DNA from: Treponema sp.
Lineage (GTDB): Bacteria > Spirochaetota > Spirochaetia > Treponematales > Treponemataceae
Length of the DNA stretch: 64,000 nucleotides
Direction: 5' to 3'
Assembly (NCBI GenBank): GCA_016296655.1
Contig: JAEDIW010000004.1
Span: 20,862-84,861, forward strand
The translations under genes were made by a program, and so were the position numbers. Below the pieces are notes generated by a model, which ran no database searches, was not told where the DNA came from, and saw nothing but the letters and a program-made list of their open reading frames with translations. Position 1 is the stretch's first letter, and each line of letters begins with the position of its first letter. Shown piece by piece: positions 1-9,741 of the stretch.

Positions 1-1755
1 TTGAACGCCATTGTTTGTTATGTATTCCCATGTCCAGCCAAAGTTGAACGTTACTGTACCGATGCTCATTTTTGGAGTTTCGTAGGCAAGCTCAAGACCT
101 GCCTGCAGAATCGTCATCGTATGATCCTGATTCATGAGGTTCAGGTGATCCCATGCAGTGTCAACATGGTTGTCATCACCAATGAGTTTCTGCTGTGAGA
201 ATGCACTTGAGTCTGTACAATAGATGTCACCTTTATCTGTTGTCAGTTTAAGCAATTTTGATTTATCAAAACCAGCAGGTACATAACCATCTTCTTCAAA
301 AGGTCTTCCTGAGTCTTTATCAACATAAACATAGCCATTCTTTCTTGAATAGTAGTTTGTTCTGAAAATATAGTCAGCTTCTTCATCAGAAAGGGATTCA
401 TAGGCATTTGCATGACGCATAAAATTGGTTTTTAAAGTCATGTGCAGGCCTTTTACTGGAGAAAAACGTGCAGAAAAGCCGATTCTGTCAGAGTTCGGCG
501 GAATAGAAGCACCAATGGCAATTCCGTGGTTCATGTAATTGAAATAGTTGTATGACTTGTCTGTAAAAGACATGCCATCGCTGTCGTAGCTCCAGTGTGC
601 ATAGGTATAAGGTGCAACAATTGTATAATTTACAGTCATCATGTCCAGAGAAGATTTTGGAGGAGCATACTGAACGCCTGTTTCAATACCTACACGTGAT
701 TTTGTGTCAAAATTCAGCTTGCAATAGTCATTAAGCGAAATGTCGTCTGCAAAGAAATTAGTAGACCACTTCAAGCCCTGAACTGGAGTAAGTTCAAAGA
801 GAAGGCCCATCTGGCTATTGTCTTTTGAATCACCAATACCCTGTACTGCCATAAACGGCGCAGGCAGAAGATAGGCAAAGTCAAAGCGGTTTCCAATGAT
901 TGTAGATTCATAGTAGCTCAATGTAAAAAGGCTGTTAAACCTGTAGCGGAAAGAATGTAATGCCAGATATTTTCCGACTCCACTTTCTCCAGTCAAATCG
1001 TCAGCATTATTGTACGAAGTACCGATTGACTGCATGATGTGAGAATAGCTCCAGTTTTCAGTACCATAGAAAAATGTCATGTTCGGCGAATGAAATGCAT
1101 TGTCGCTCAAAGCAAGGTCATCTTTCAGAAACGGTCCGAATCCTGAGCGGTTTATGCCTGCCTGAAAATAAAGGTGCTCCTTGCCGATTGATGCATTGGA
1201 GTTCATGTCAATGTTCATTCTGAACGGGCCAACTTCCGTTGAGTCAGAAACTGTATCGTGTTCAGAACGTACAAAGAATGGCAGAACGTCAACATCGTCT
1301 TCATTTACTGCATAAATTCCAAATCTGAAACCGAAAGATGCCATCGGATTTATTTCAACATCACCTGCAAGGCTAGGACCACCATTATACTGACGAGTTG
1401 TAGAAGTTTCATTTTCTTTTTTGCCTGTTTCTTCGTCTTTATAAGTATCATTATTCATTTCCTGACGGATTCCTGCCAGCAATTCCACATAGCAGTTCTT
1501 GCCAGTAATTTTTTCCCAATAAAGTGTTGCAACGTCAATGTCTTTTTTAGTTCCTTTTTCCATTACAGAAGTCAAAATACTCTTTACAACATTTAAAGGG
1601 TATGGACGAATCTGTGGAAGGCTTTTTACATAACCTTTCAATTCCCAGCCCTGTGCATACATGTAAAAATCATCTTGAGGATCTACCGTAATCTGAGAAA
1701 AAGCAAGTCCCAAAGAAAAGACAGCAGCTATACAAGCGAAAAACTTTTTATTCAT
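1..1755 (-). CDS. Outer-membrane beta-barrel protein (partial, N-terminal part)
   Basis: The frame is open to the window edge, so only the first 585 codons are visible and the C terminus is missing. It begins with a signal peptide (MNKKFFACIAAVFSLGLAFS). The rest is rich in alternating aromatic and polar strands, Asn, Gly and Tyr, as in bacterial outer-membrane barrels. A segment LSYYESTIIGNRFDFAYLLP matches in spacing FSVLESTLTNAEMELRYLNP in the next gene, so the two look like tandem paralogs. The start overlaps the stop of that upstream gene by 8 bases, which implies translational coupling. No specific substrate can be named. A Wzi-type capsule-assembly barrel is a possible distant relative, but this is only inference. 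Confidence 0.7.
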   Translation of the reverse strand, partial: MNKKFFACIAAVFSLGLAFSQITVDPQDDFYMYAQGWELKGYVKSLPQIRPYPLNVVKSILTSVMEKGTKKDIDVATLYWEKITGKNCYVELLAGIRQEMNNDTYKDEETGKKENETSTTRQYNGGPSLAGDVEINPMASFGFRFGIYAVNEDDVDVLPFFVRSEHDTVSDSTEVGPFRMNIDMNSNASIGKEHLYFQAGINRSGFGPFLKDDLALSDNAFHSPNMTFFYGTENWSYSHIMQSIGTSYNNADDLTGESGVGKYLALHSFRYRFNSLFTLSYYESTIIGNRFDFAYLLPAPFMAVQGIGDSKDNSQMGLLFELTPVQGLKWSTNFFADDISLNDYCKLNFDTKSRVGIETGVQYAPPKSSLDMMTVNYTIVAPYTYAHWSYDSDGMSFTDKSYNYFNYMNHGIAIGASIPPNSDRIGFSARFSPVKGLHMTLKTNFMRHANAYESLSDEEADYIFRTNYYSRKNGYVYVDKDSGRPFEEDGYVPAGFDKSKLLKLTTDKGDIYCTDSSAFSQQKLIGDDNHVDTAWDHLNLMNQDHTMTILQAGLELAYETPKMSIGTVTFNFGWTWEYITNNGVQ

Positions 1756-3454
1756 ACAATCTCCAGCTGATGGCAAAGGCGGTTTCAATTCCCCATTCAG
1801 TTTTGCCACTTTGATTATTATTGTTCAGTATTATAACATAAGAGGGCTGTGCTGTGAAAGACAAAGTTTTCGAAGCATACCAGGTTCCTTTTATGCTTAA
1901 CTTATTTGTATATTGAGGTGTGCCGGTTGGCGTAATTGCAAACTGATTCAAACCGTTTGTTTGTGAAGGATAAGGCCAGTTTTTTGCAACACCGTCTTCC
2001 ATCTCGGCATAAACGTCTGTTCCGCCCCACCCTTCAAGATTTTTGAATGCATTCGTTCCAGAAAGTTCCCCCTGGCACAGGTAAAGATATTTAAAATCAA
2101 CAGCCCATTTTCCAGGCTTTTCGTAGCCAAGTTCCAGATTAAACGCAATAGAATCAGGGCCGAAAGGTGAGCCCATCCATTCATAGAAAGGGTCTTTGTC
2201 GCCAATATTTTCTTCATAAGTACGGCAGAATGACCAGTCAGGGCTCTGCTTTATATAAAGATATGGATTGGCATAGTAACCTTCTGCGGCAAAATGAAAA
2301 TATCCGTCTTTTGCAGGAATGTACGCTTCAAGGCCTGCCTGTCCGCCTAAAGAATTTGGAGTTTTAGAGTCAAAATTACTGTTTTCATAAGGTGTCTGAA
2401 ACTGATTCATTGCATAAAGTGCATAAAGGCGGACATTTTTTACAGGAACATACTGAATGGAAATGCCAAGGAATTCACCATTATGGGAGTCGCTGTCATC
2501 TTCATCAGTTGCCGTATAATCACGCCACGGGGCAGCTCCATGATAAACCGTAAGAGGATTCAGGTAGCGCAGCTCCATTTCAGCATTTGTAAGGGTTGAT
2601 TCAAGAACTGAAAAAGTAAGCTTTTTAAAAAACCTGAAATCAAGCCTGTGAGTATACATATATTTGTCAACGTTAAGCTGACTTACAAGCATTGAATACC
2701 TGAAATTAGGTGAATAAAGAGAAAGCTGTCCGTAAGAGGCCTGAGTCATATATTCTGACATTATTATGCTGCCAGTCTGTGTACGTCCCACAGAAACAGG
2801 TCCCATCCCCAGCTGGAAACTCAGTCCGCAGGTATCGGTAAATTTCAGACCTGTTGAACCATAACCTACATGGGGAAAATTGATATCTATATCATCAGGC
2901 GCAAAAGGAAGATTTACATAAGTGTCGTCATGAGCCATCTTGCACTGATTCTGACCAAGGTACAAATCAGTATACATTGTAAAATAGTCTCTGCCTGAAA
3001 TAGTCAGCGGAAGGTCAATAACTGGCTTGCGCTCATAACGGTCATAAACCCAGGCAATGTCATCATTTGATTTCCAGTAGGATTCAGGATTCAGCGATGG
3101 TGAAAAACCTACAGATAAAAAGTCTGAGTCAAGAGATTTTGAACTTTGATTGAAATAATCATTTATCCTGTCATACTGAGCTTTTCCGCCCTTGCTAAGG
3201 GAATCATAATCGATTTCATACAGGTAACTTTTTATTTCAGAAATGGTCAAAGGGGCGCAGTCTGTAAACTGAACGATTCCTGACTCAAGAGCAACAGCCG
3301 TAAGGGCATCGTAAACCCAGGAACCAGCAGAAACAAGTTCCTGTGCGCCTCGAGGAGCTGAAAAAACTGGTAAAATCGTAGCGAAAATCAAAAAAGTTGC
3401 AGCAGCTTTTATTTTTCTGCTTTTTTCAAACAGAAAAAAAACTTTTCTCTTCAT
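1748..3454 (-). CDS. Outer-membrane beta-barrel protein
   Basis: About 568 residues, reading from an ATG at 3454 preceded by an AAGAGG ribosome site about 6 bases away. An in-frame ATG 24 bases upstream lacks such a site. The N terminus is a basic then hydrophobic signal peptide ending near AAATFLIFATILPVFSAPRG. A short helical region (residues about 55-100) is followed by a long series of amphipathic strands rich in Tyr, Gly and Asn, typical of an outer-membrane barrel. It is a paralog of the following gene, with which it overlaps by 8 bases. A Wzi-like capsule or surface-assembly role is conceivable, but no diagnostic motif was seen and the function is unknown. Confidence 0.65.
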   Translation of the reverse strand: MKRKVFFLFEKSRKIKAAATFLIFATILPVFSAPRGAQELVSAGSWVYDALTAVALESGIVQFTDCAPLTISEIKSYLYEIDYDSLSKGGKAQYDRINDYFNQSSKSLDSDFLSVGFSPSLNPESYWKSNDDIAWVYDRYERKPVIDLPLTISGRDYFTMYTDLYLGQNQCKMAHDDTYVNLPFAPDDIDINFPHVGYGSTGLKFTDTCGLSFQLGMGPVSVGRTQTGSIIMSEYMTQASYGQLSLYSPNFRYSMLVSQLNVDKYMYTHRLDFRFFKKLTFSVLESTLTNAEMELRYLNPLTVYHGAAPWRDYTATDEDDSDSHNGEFLGISIQYVPVKNVRLYALYAMNQFQTPYENSNFDSKTPNSLGGQAGLEAYIPAKDGYFHFAAEGYYANPYLYIKQSPDWSFCRTYEENIGDKDPFYEWMGSPFGPDSIAFNLELGYEKPGKWAVDFKYLYLCQGELSGTNAFKNLEGWGGTDVYAEMEDGVAKNWPYPSQTNGLNQFAITPTGTPQYTNKLSIKGTWYASKTLSFTAQPSYVIILNNNNQSGKTEWGIETAFAISWRLYE

Positions 3455-3489
3455 ATAAACCTCTTTTTTGTCATACATTTGCAGAATTT

Positions 3490-4749
3490 CTATTTTGATG
3501 CATTTTTTCTGAATTTTGAAGAATTTCCAAAAAGGTTTTTACAACCTGTATCAAGGGCCCTGCAATAACATTCTACAAGCTTTGGAGCAAGATTTTCAAT
3601 GGACCATTGTTTTGCCCATTCAATTGCTTCATCGGCTTTTTTTCTGCGCAGGTTAGGATCATTCAGAAGCGAAACTACGCGGCCAGCAAATTCCTGCACA
3701 TTATTATTTACCATAAAGCCACCGTTATCGCCACGCATTATGTCAAGAGTTCCCATCTGGCCGATGGCAACTACGGGCAGCCCTGTAGACATAGCTTCGA
3801 CAGTTACAGTTCCCTGAGTGTCAGTAAGACTTGGAAAAACAAAAACCGTTGAATATTTGTAATAATAAATCAAATCCTGATGAGCTGAATGACCTGTAAA
3901 AATTACACTTTTTGAAAGGTTGCGTTCTCTTACGATTTTTTTCAATTCATCAAGATAAGGACCGCTGCCTACAAACATTAAGGCCGTCATAGGAGATTTT
4001 TGCAGAACCTTTTCCAGAACATCAAGAAGGAAGCAAAGGTTCTTTTCCTTTGATATGCGTCCGACAAAAAGAATTATTTTTTTTCCGATGAGGGAAGAAT
4101 TATGCGGAAAAAGCTGAGAACGTATCTGCAAATCCTTGGAAAAACTGTATTTAAAAAATCCAGAAGAAACACTTGCTGGCAAAATTTCAACATTTTTTTC
4201 AATTCCGTAGCGTCTTATTATATCCGCAACGCACTCTGTTGGAGCAATTATTGCAGAAGATCGTTTCAGATAGAATTTTGAAACACATCTTCCGATTTTT
4301 TTGGAAGATTTTTCAGAAAGAAACGATGCATAATTTGAAAGACAGTCTTCCCATAATGTATGAAATGTAAAAACATAGGGAATATGCCTGTGCAATGCGT
4401 AAACAACACCAAAATAGCCTGCAACAAGTTCAGTATTTATATGAACGATATTCGGCTTGAATTTGTCCATTTCTTTCTTTAGAAAATTCCATTTATCAAG
4501 TCTTCCAAGTCGCTCATCTTTAGACCAGATAAGTCTTGTAGAAGGAATGCGGAGAACTTTGAAAGGTGTTTTTAAATCTTCCTTTTTTTGATCCCAGAAA
4601 AAAAATTTCTGCTGTTTTTCCGAATATTCAAGGCAAACGACACAAACTTTATGTCCAATTTTTGTCAATTCAAGAGCATAGGAATAGACAGAAATTGCAA
4701 TTCCATTCATTCGAGGAAGATATGAATCTGTAAACATCGCAATGTTCAT
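3490..4749 (-). CDS. GT4 family glycosyltransferase
   Basis: 419 residues, two Rossmann-like halves of a GT-B retaining glycosyltransferase. The N-terminal half opens with MNIAMFTDSYLPRMNGIAIS, the glycine-containing start typical of diacylglycerol glucosyltransferases and related GT4 enzymes. The C-terminal half has ILFVGRISKEKNL, then the donor-binding region with FPSLTDTQGTVTVEAMSTGLP, where the conserved E-x7-E pattern is partly kept. No signal peptide or membrane segment is seen, so it probably works on the cytoplasmic face of the membrane on a lipid acceptor with a nucleotide-sugar donor. It lies just upstream of the two barrel genes on the same strand. The glycolipid acceptor is inferred from family resemblance; the exact sugar is not determinable. 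Confidence 0.85.
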   Translation of the reverse strand: MNIAMFTDSYLPRMNGIAISVYSYALELTKIGHKVCVVCLEYSEKQQKFFFWDQKKEDLKTPFKVLRIPSTRLIWSKDERLGRLDKWNFLKKEMDKFKPNIVHINTELVAGYFGVVYALHRHIPYVFTFHTLWEDCLSNYASFLSEKSSKKIGRCVSKFYLKRSSAIIAPTECVADIIRRYGIEKNVEILPASVSSGFFKYSFSKDLQIRSQLFPHNSSLIGKKIILFVGRISKEKNLCFLLDVLEKVLQKSPMTALMFVGSGPYLDELKKIVRERNLSKSVIFTGHSAHQDLIYYYKYSTVFVFPSLTDTQGTVTVEAMSTGLPVVAIGQMGTLDIMRGDNGGFMVNNNVQEFAGRVVSLLNDPNLRRKKADEAIEWAKQWSIENLAPKLVECYCRALDTGCKNLFGNSSKFRKNASK

Positions 4750-4811
4750 AACTTTAGAATATTACAGTATTGTTGCATGAACGGCAAGCAATATGATATT
4801 CTGTAAAGACG

Positions 4812-5663
4812 ATGACGGGTGCAGAAAAACAAATTCTTTATAATTTTTTAAAAACAGCTTCTGATTATGCAAATGGTTTTGGCTCACAGGATTTTCCTGA
4901 AAAAATGCCGTGTTTTTCAGATGATGAAGAACTGACAGACTCACAAAATGATGTTCTCTGTGCAAAGCAGGCAGCAGAATCTTCAGTTACAGGCATTCAA
5001 TCAGTTTCGCAGGAAATTCCTGTACAATCTGCTGAATTTGGCTCTGCAAAAAACTCAGATTCAGTTTCGCTCAGTTCCATTGCCGAAAAAATAGCAGAGT
5101 GCAGACGCTGCTCTCTCTGCCAGACCAGAGCAAACACAGTTCCAGGAGAAGGGGTTTTATCGCCGGCAGTTCTTGTCATAGGCGAAGGTCCTGGTGCAGA
5201 TGAAGATGCAACTGGCCGACCTTTTGTGGGGCAGGCTGGCAAACTTCTGGACAAAATGCTAGCCTCAATTTCTTTAGACAGAAAGAAAAACTGTTTTATT
5301 GCAAATATTGTAAAATGCCGCCCTCCTCATAACCGTGATCCGCAGCCGGAAGAGTCTGAAGCATGCAGCGTTTTTTTACAGGCACAGACAGCTTTACTCA
5401 AGCCTGCAATGATTTTATGCATGGGCCGGATTGCTTCACAGTCGATTTTAAAAACAGAAACAGGCATAAACCGTCTGCGCGGCAGGTTCTACGAAATTCA
5501 AGGAATTCCGGTCTTGTGTACATATCATCCAAGTGCGTTGCTTAGAAATGCAGAATTAAAGCGGCCGGCCTGGGAAGATTTGAAAATGTTCCGCACAAAA
5601 CTTGAACAGCTTGTCCCAGATTATGACAAGCAGACAGGTATTTTTATTCAAGGGAAAAATTAA
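4812..5663 (+). CDS. Family 4 (iron-sulfur) uracil-DNA glycosylase
   Basis: 283 residues. The catalytic domain starts near residue 85 with a CRRCSLCQTRAN segment whose CxxC is part of the [4Fe-4S] site. It continues with VIGEGPGADEDATGRPFVG, the uracil-pocket motif of this family, and ends with TYHPSALLRN, the DNA-intercalation motif. These enzymes cut uracil from DNA to start base-excision repair. The first 80 residues are an extra low-complexity N-terminal region rich in Ser and Gln that is not part of the fold; it resembles the linkers seen where such domains are fused to DNA polymerase I or phage polymerases. It is followed after 9 bases by priA on the same strand, suggesting one transcript. 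Confidence 0.9.
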   Translation: MTGAEKQILYNFLKTASDYANGFGSQDFPEKMPCFSDDEELTDSQNDVLCAKQAAESSVTGIQSVSQEIPVQSAEFGSAKNSDSVSLSSIAEKIAECRRCSLCQTRANTVPGEGVLSPAVLVIGEGPGADEDATGRPFVGQAGKLLDKMLASISLDRKKNCFIANIVKCRPPHNRDPQPEESEACSVFLQAQTALLKPAMILCMGRIASQSILKTETGINRLRGRFYEIQGIPVLCTYHPSALLRNAELKRPAWEDLKMFRTKLEQLVPDYDKQTGIFIQGKN

Positions 5664-5672
5664 GGGTAAGGC

Positions 5673-7799
5673 ATGCTTTATCTGGATGTTGCCATAAATG
5701 TTCCTATAAATCAGACTTTTACCTACTCTTTTCAGGAAGGACAGCAGTCTGAAAAACTTTTTCAAAAGGATGACAAGCCTGCACAGGCTGAATTATTTGT
5801 AAAGAAAAAGCGAAATTCGGGAAAATCAGAACAAATTCCGCAGATTCCACAGCCGGGCAAACGGGTGGAAGTAAAATTCGGCAACAGAAAAACCGTTGGC
5901 TGTATTCTTGCAGTTTACGATTCAATTCCAGAAACCTGCAAGGTTGAACCTGAAAAAATCAGACCTATCTCAAAAATTCTTGATGCACAAAGCATTTTTA
6001 CGCAGGACTTGATTCAGCTGGCAAAATGGATGAGCTGCTACTACCTTTGTTCGATTGGCGAGACGGTTGCAGCGATGCTTCCTTCAGGCAAAAAGGAAAG
6101 TACCTCTGGTGGATTTTCCTATACCGAAGAAATTCCTGAGTCAACGCCAAAAAAACTTTCTGCAGAGCAGATAGCCGCCGTAAACGGAATATTTTCAGAA
6201 AATACGCAGACGCAGAAAGTTTTTGGAAAAAATGACAAAATTCATTACCTGTATGGAAAAACAGGAAGCGGCAAAACCGAAGTTTTTCTGCAGTGTGCAG
6301 AACATATTCTGAAACAGGGAAAAGGCGTCATCTATCTTGTGCCTGAAATTGCCCTGACGCATCAGGTAATAGAAGCTGTTACAGAACGTTTTGGCAATAC
6401 AGTTGCTGTTTTACATTCTGAACTTACGCCGAACCAAAAACTTTGCGAATGGCACAGAATTCTGAAAAAAGAGGCCAGGGTCGTTATTGGCGCAAGAAGT
6501 GCAGTTTTTGCACCAGTTCCTGACCTTGGACTTATAATAATTGACGAAGAACATGACGGTTCTTACAAATCTGGAACAACTCCACGTTATCATGCCAGAC
6601 AGGTAGCCATGTACAGGGCTGCAAAATTTTCAATTCCACTTGTAATGGGCAGTGCAACGCCAAGTGCAGAAGCCTGGCATTTGATGCAGTCGAATGTGAT
6701 TCACAAGCATGTCCTTACAAAACGCCTGGCAGGAGGTGCAATGCCTCAAATCCGATGCATTGACCTTACAAAACAGAAAACTTCCGGCTGTATTTCACAG
6801 GAACTTGAAGCAGAAATAAAAAACACTTTGGCTAACGGACGGCAGACAATTCTTTTCCTGAACAGGCGGGGCTTTACGCACTTTTTCAGATGCAACTCCT
6901 GCGGGTTTGAGCTGAACTGCAAAAACTGTTCCGTTCCCCTTACCTACCACAAGCATGAAAACCGCTTGCGATGCCATTACTGTGGCTGGTCAACAGAAGT
7001 ACCCCATGAATGTCCAAAATGCGGTTCCCTGGATGTAGGATACTCAGGTTTTGGGACTGAATTCATAGAAACCGAAGTAAAGGCAAAATTCCCTAAGGCA
7101 GGAATTGTCCGTATAGACACCGACAGTCTTACAAAAAAAGGCGAACTTCAGGAAAAACTTACAGCGTTTCGCAATGGTGAATATGACATCATGCTTGGCA
7201 CCCAAATGGTTGCAAAAGGCTTGAATTTTCCGAATTTGCAGCTGGTAGGAATAATTCTTGCAGATACAGGGCTTCATATCCCAGACTTCAGGGCAGCAGA
7301 AAGAACTTTTGCACTAATTACTCAGGTTTCTGGGCGTGCAGGACGTTTTTTTCCAGATGGCAAGGTTCTTGTGCAAACTTACAACCCGGACAGGGCACCG
7401 ATTTTTTATGCAGTAAAAGGACTTGAACAGGCTTTTTACAAGGAAGAACTTGAAATGCGCAGGCTTCTGGATTTTCCTCCGTACTCAAGGCTTATCCGGC
7501 TGGTTTTCAGGGCTGCATCCAGAAGCAATGCAGAAAATACATGCAGACAGGCAGCTGCCATCCTAAGAAAAAAAATTACAGAAATGCCAAAAGACAGAAA
7601 CGGAAACGCTAGCGCAGAACTTTTAGGACCTGCCGAATGTCCTATTGAAAAAATTGCAATGAACCACAGGTTTCAGATTCTGCTGAAAGGCAAAGACATA
7701 AAAATTCTACAGAAACTTGCAGCACACCTTTTGTATGATTACCAGAGGCCTCAGGAAGTGTACATAGAAACTGATGTAGATCCTGTAAATCTTTTATAG
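5673..7799 (+). CDS. priA: Primosomal protein N' (PriA helicase)
   Basis: 708 residues. The N-terminal DNA-binding region carries an unusual insertion rich in Lys and Gln at about residues 25-65. The helicase core has Walker A LYGKTGSGKTEVF, the DEEH box (IIDEEHDGSYK), and motif III VMGSATPSAE. Eight cysteines in four CxxC pairs (CNSCGFELNCKNC, CHYCGW, CPKCGS) form the two zinc sites of the helicase insert. Motifs V/VI appear as GTQMVAKGLNFPN and TQVSGRAGR. PriA reloads the replication machinery at stalled forks and recombination intermediates by 3'-5' unwinding. The gene follows the uracil-DNA glycosylase and converges on truA. Confidence 0.97.
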   Translation: MLYLDVAINVPINQTFTYSFQEGQQSEKLFQKDDKPAQAELFVKKKRNSGKSEQIPQIPQPGKRVEVKFGNRKTVGCILAVYDSIPETCKVEPEKIRPISKILDAQSIFTQDLIQLAKWMSCYYLCSIGETVAAMLPSGKKESTSGGFSYTEEIPESTPKKLSAEQIAAVNGIFSENTQTQKVFGKNDKIHYLYGKTGSGKTEVFLQCAEHILKQGKGVIYLVPEIALTHQVIEAVTERFGNTVAVLHSELTPNQKLCEWHRILKKEARVVIGARSAVFAPVPDLGLIIIDEEHDGSYKSGTTPRYHARQVAMYRAAKFSIPLVMGSATPSAEAWHLMQSNVIHKHVLTKRLAGGAMPQIRCIDLTKQKTSGCISQELEAEIKNTLANGRQTILFLNRRGFTHFFRCNSCGFELNCKNCSVPLTYHKHENRLRCHYCGWSTEVPHECPKCGSLDVGYSGFGTEFIETEVKAKFPKAGIVRIDTDSLTKKGELQEKLTAFRNGEYDIMLGTQMVAKGLNFPNLQLVGIILADTGLHIPDFRAAERTFALITQVSGRAGRFFPDGKVLVQTYNPDRAPIFYAVKGLEQAFYKEELEMRRLLDFPPYSRLIRLVFRAASRSNAENTCRQAAAILRKKITEMPKDRNGNASAELLGPAECPIEKIAMNHRFQILLKGKDIKILQKLAAHLLYDYQRPQEVYIETDVDPVNLL

Positions 7800-7835
7800 A
7801 AAGTGAAAAGCTGACGCCCCCTCCTCTGAAAAAAA

Positions 7836-8627
7836 TCAAACGTGTCTGCGTATTCCATCAAATTTTATCTGCCACAAAAAAAGTCCCTGAGGAGGAGCTG
7901 TTACTCCGGCAGCTTTACGGTCTTTTGAGTTCAAAACCTGCAGAAAAAAATCACGGTCCTTTCCATCCCTCTCAAATTCTATGAAAGTTCCTGTCAAAGT
8001 GCGAACCATTTTCCACAAAAATGCATTCGCCTCAATTTCAAAAACTAAAAGCCTGCCGGAAGGAAAACCTTCTGTTTCAAAAAAACGGGCATTCTCAATA
8101 TAGCGGTTTGTCGAAAGGCTTTGATCTCCTGCGGCTGCAAAAGAAGCACAGTCAATTTCTCCTTTTAAAACAGATGCCATATCATTAAGTTTCTGCAAAT
8201 CTGGAATTTTCTTTATGTACCAGACATACGGCATCTGATTTGCAAGTGGATTCTGTCCGCAACATAAAAAGTATCTGTAGACACGACTTGTAGCCGAAAA
8301 ACGTGAGTCAAAACTCTGAGGAACTTCCTTTGAGTCATGAATCCTTATGTCGCGAGGCAAAAGGGCATTGATTGCCTGAACATAATTTTTTTCAGGAATG
8401 GAATCTATTGGAGAAAAAAAATTGGCAGCTTGGGCTGCGGCATGAACTCCTGAATCTGTGCGGCCTGAACCATGCAGGGCTATGTGAGTGCCATGAAGTT
8501 TTTCAAGTGCTTTTTCAATTTCTTCCTGAACTGTTCTTACAGATTTCTTACCGTCGGCATGATCCTGACGCTGCCATCCGCAGAAATTTGTGCCGTCATA
8601 CGAAAGAGTCAACAGTATATTTCTCAA
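7836..8627 (-). CDS. truA: tRNA pseudouridine(38-40) synthase
   Basis: 263 residues, close to the usual family length. The catalytic aspartate is D58 in GSGRTDSGVHA, the invariant TruA motif. The start LTLSYDGTNFCGWQRQ is the conserved first strand with substrate-binding residues. TruA isomerises uridines in the anticodon arm of many tRNAs. The gene is convergent with priA and lies 29 bases downstream of the DUF2225 gene on the same strand, so the two are probably co-transcribed. Confidence 0.96.
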   Translation of the reverse strand: MRNILLTLSYDGTNFCGWQRQDHADGKKSVRTVQEEIEKALEKLHGTHIALHGSGRTDSGVHAAAQAANFFSPIDSIPEKNYVQAINALLPRDIRIHDSKEVPQSFDSRFSATSRVYRYFLCCGQNPLANQMPYVWYIKKIPDLQKLNDMASVLKGEIDCASFAAAGDQSLSTNRYIENARFFETEGFPSGRLLVFEIEANAFLWKMVRTLTGTFIEFERDGKDRDFFLQVLNSKDRKAAGVTAPPQGLFLWQIKFDGIRRHV

Positions 8628-8656
8628 AATTTATATTTCTCCATTTTTGAAAATGC

Positions 8657-9547
8657 TTACAGATCACCTGCAGAAATTTCGGTACTGTGTTCCAGTTCCT
8701 TTGACAGATTGTCGTATAAATTTCTGGAATGTTCCAGTAATGGTCCTGGCTTGCTTTTTGTAGATTTTCCAAAACCAAAGATTCTTGCAATAGCAGTTTT
8801 ATATTCTTCAAGTTTTTTCAGGCGAAGTTCTGGATCTTTTTTTTGACCGTACTTGTATTCCAGAAGTCCGCAAAGATAAATCACTCCGTCCCAGCCGTAA
8901 TTTTTGTCAATATCAGGCCCGAAATTTGAAATTGAAGAACTCATTTCAACCCGAGAAGTTTCATTTACTACTGCCTGCTGATAAAAAAACAGGGCTTTTC
9001 TTACAAATGTTTCTGCCATTACAGAAAAATTGTGGTTCGGAACAGCTTCATCCAAATCCCTGCAAAGCCATGAAAGCCTGAGCGAAAGGATAGCCTGTTT
9101 CATTGTAGGCAGATAAGCAACATCCATTTTTGAATAAGTCAGAAGTGCCAGATAATGAATTGCAGCCCCATCGTAGAGATTGCGTTCATGGTCAAGTTTG
9201 AAATATGGGAAAACATTTTTTACAAGGTTCAGCCTGTTCTCTTCATCTTCAAAAATGCGGCCAATTGAAGTTTTATCTTGCAAAGCGCGGAAATCATTCC
9301 AAAAAAGAGCACAGTAGCAGTTGGGGCAGGCACCGACAGAATACATGAGCGGATAAACCCGGCCATAACGTGCGGACGGCTCATAATTGCGGTGCAACTC
9401 GTCTGTAAGGCTTCCGGCAATCATGCGTCCGTTTCCAGAAAGCATTTCTTCATGCCTGAATTCTTTCTTGCAGACAGGACACATACATTTCTGCTTAGTC
9501 CAGTACGAAATTAAAGGCTTTTTTTCTTTTCCCTCTGCTGATTTCAT
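8657..9547 (-). CDS. DUF2225 family protein
   Basis: 296 residues with no signal peptide. An N-terminal metal-binding-looking pattern is present: MCPVCKKEF near residue 19, then GACPNCYCALF near residue 73, giving two CxxC pairs. Between them the segment LHRNYEPSARYGRVYPLMYS is typical of the DUF2225 family found in spirochaetes and Firmicutes. The rest is mainly alpha-helical and resembles TPR-type packing (repeated YLALLTYSKM and LFFYQQAVV type helices). No enzymatic role is established for this family. The neighbour truA, 29 bases downstream, is probably in the same transcript. Confidence 0.75.
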   Translation of the reverse strand: MKSAEGKEKKPLISYWTKQKCMCPVCKKEFRHEEMLSGNGRMIAGSLTDELHRNYEPSARYGRVYPLMYSVGACPNCYCALFWNDFRALQDKTSIGRIFEDEENRLNLVKNVFPYFKLDHERNLYDGAAIHYLALLTYSKMDVAYLPTMKQAILSLRLSWLCRDLDEAVPNHNFSVMAETFVRKALFFYQQAVVNETSRVEMSSSISNFGPDIDKNYGWDGVIYLCGLLEYKYGQKKDPELRLKKLEEYKTAIARIFGFGKSTKSKPGPLLEHSRNLYDNLSKELEHSTEISAGDL

Positions 9548-9741
9548 TATTTTTCTCCATCATGCCAAATGTACTATCATGCCGAATATGCTGTGGCTGT
9601 CATTAAAGGTAACTTTTAAACCAAAACTTTTTTTATGCAGAAATCCTCATGACTTTTCAATGATATAAGAAAGTCTATGTTTCATCAATAAATAAAAAAA
9701 ATGAATTTCAAATGAAATACCCTAAAAAAACAGATTTTTGC

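Noticed and set aside
1258..1596. Plus-strand frame of 112 codons inside the first barrel gene
   Set aside because: It lies antisense to a longer, signal-peptide-bearing frame with barrel-like strands, and has no ribosome site.
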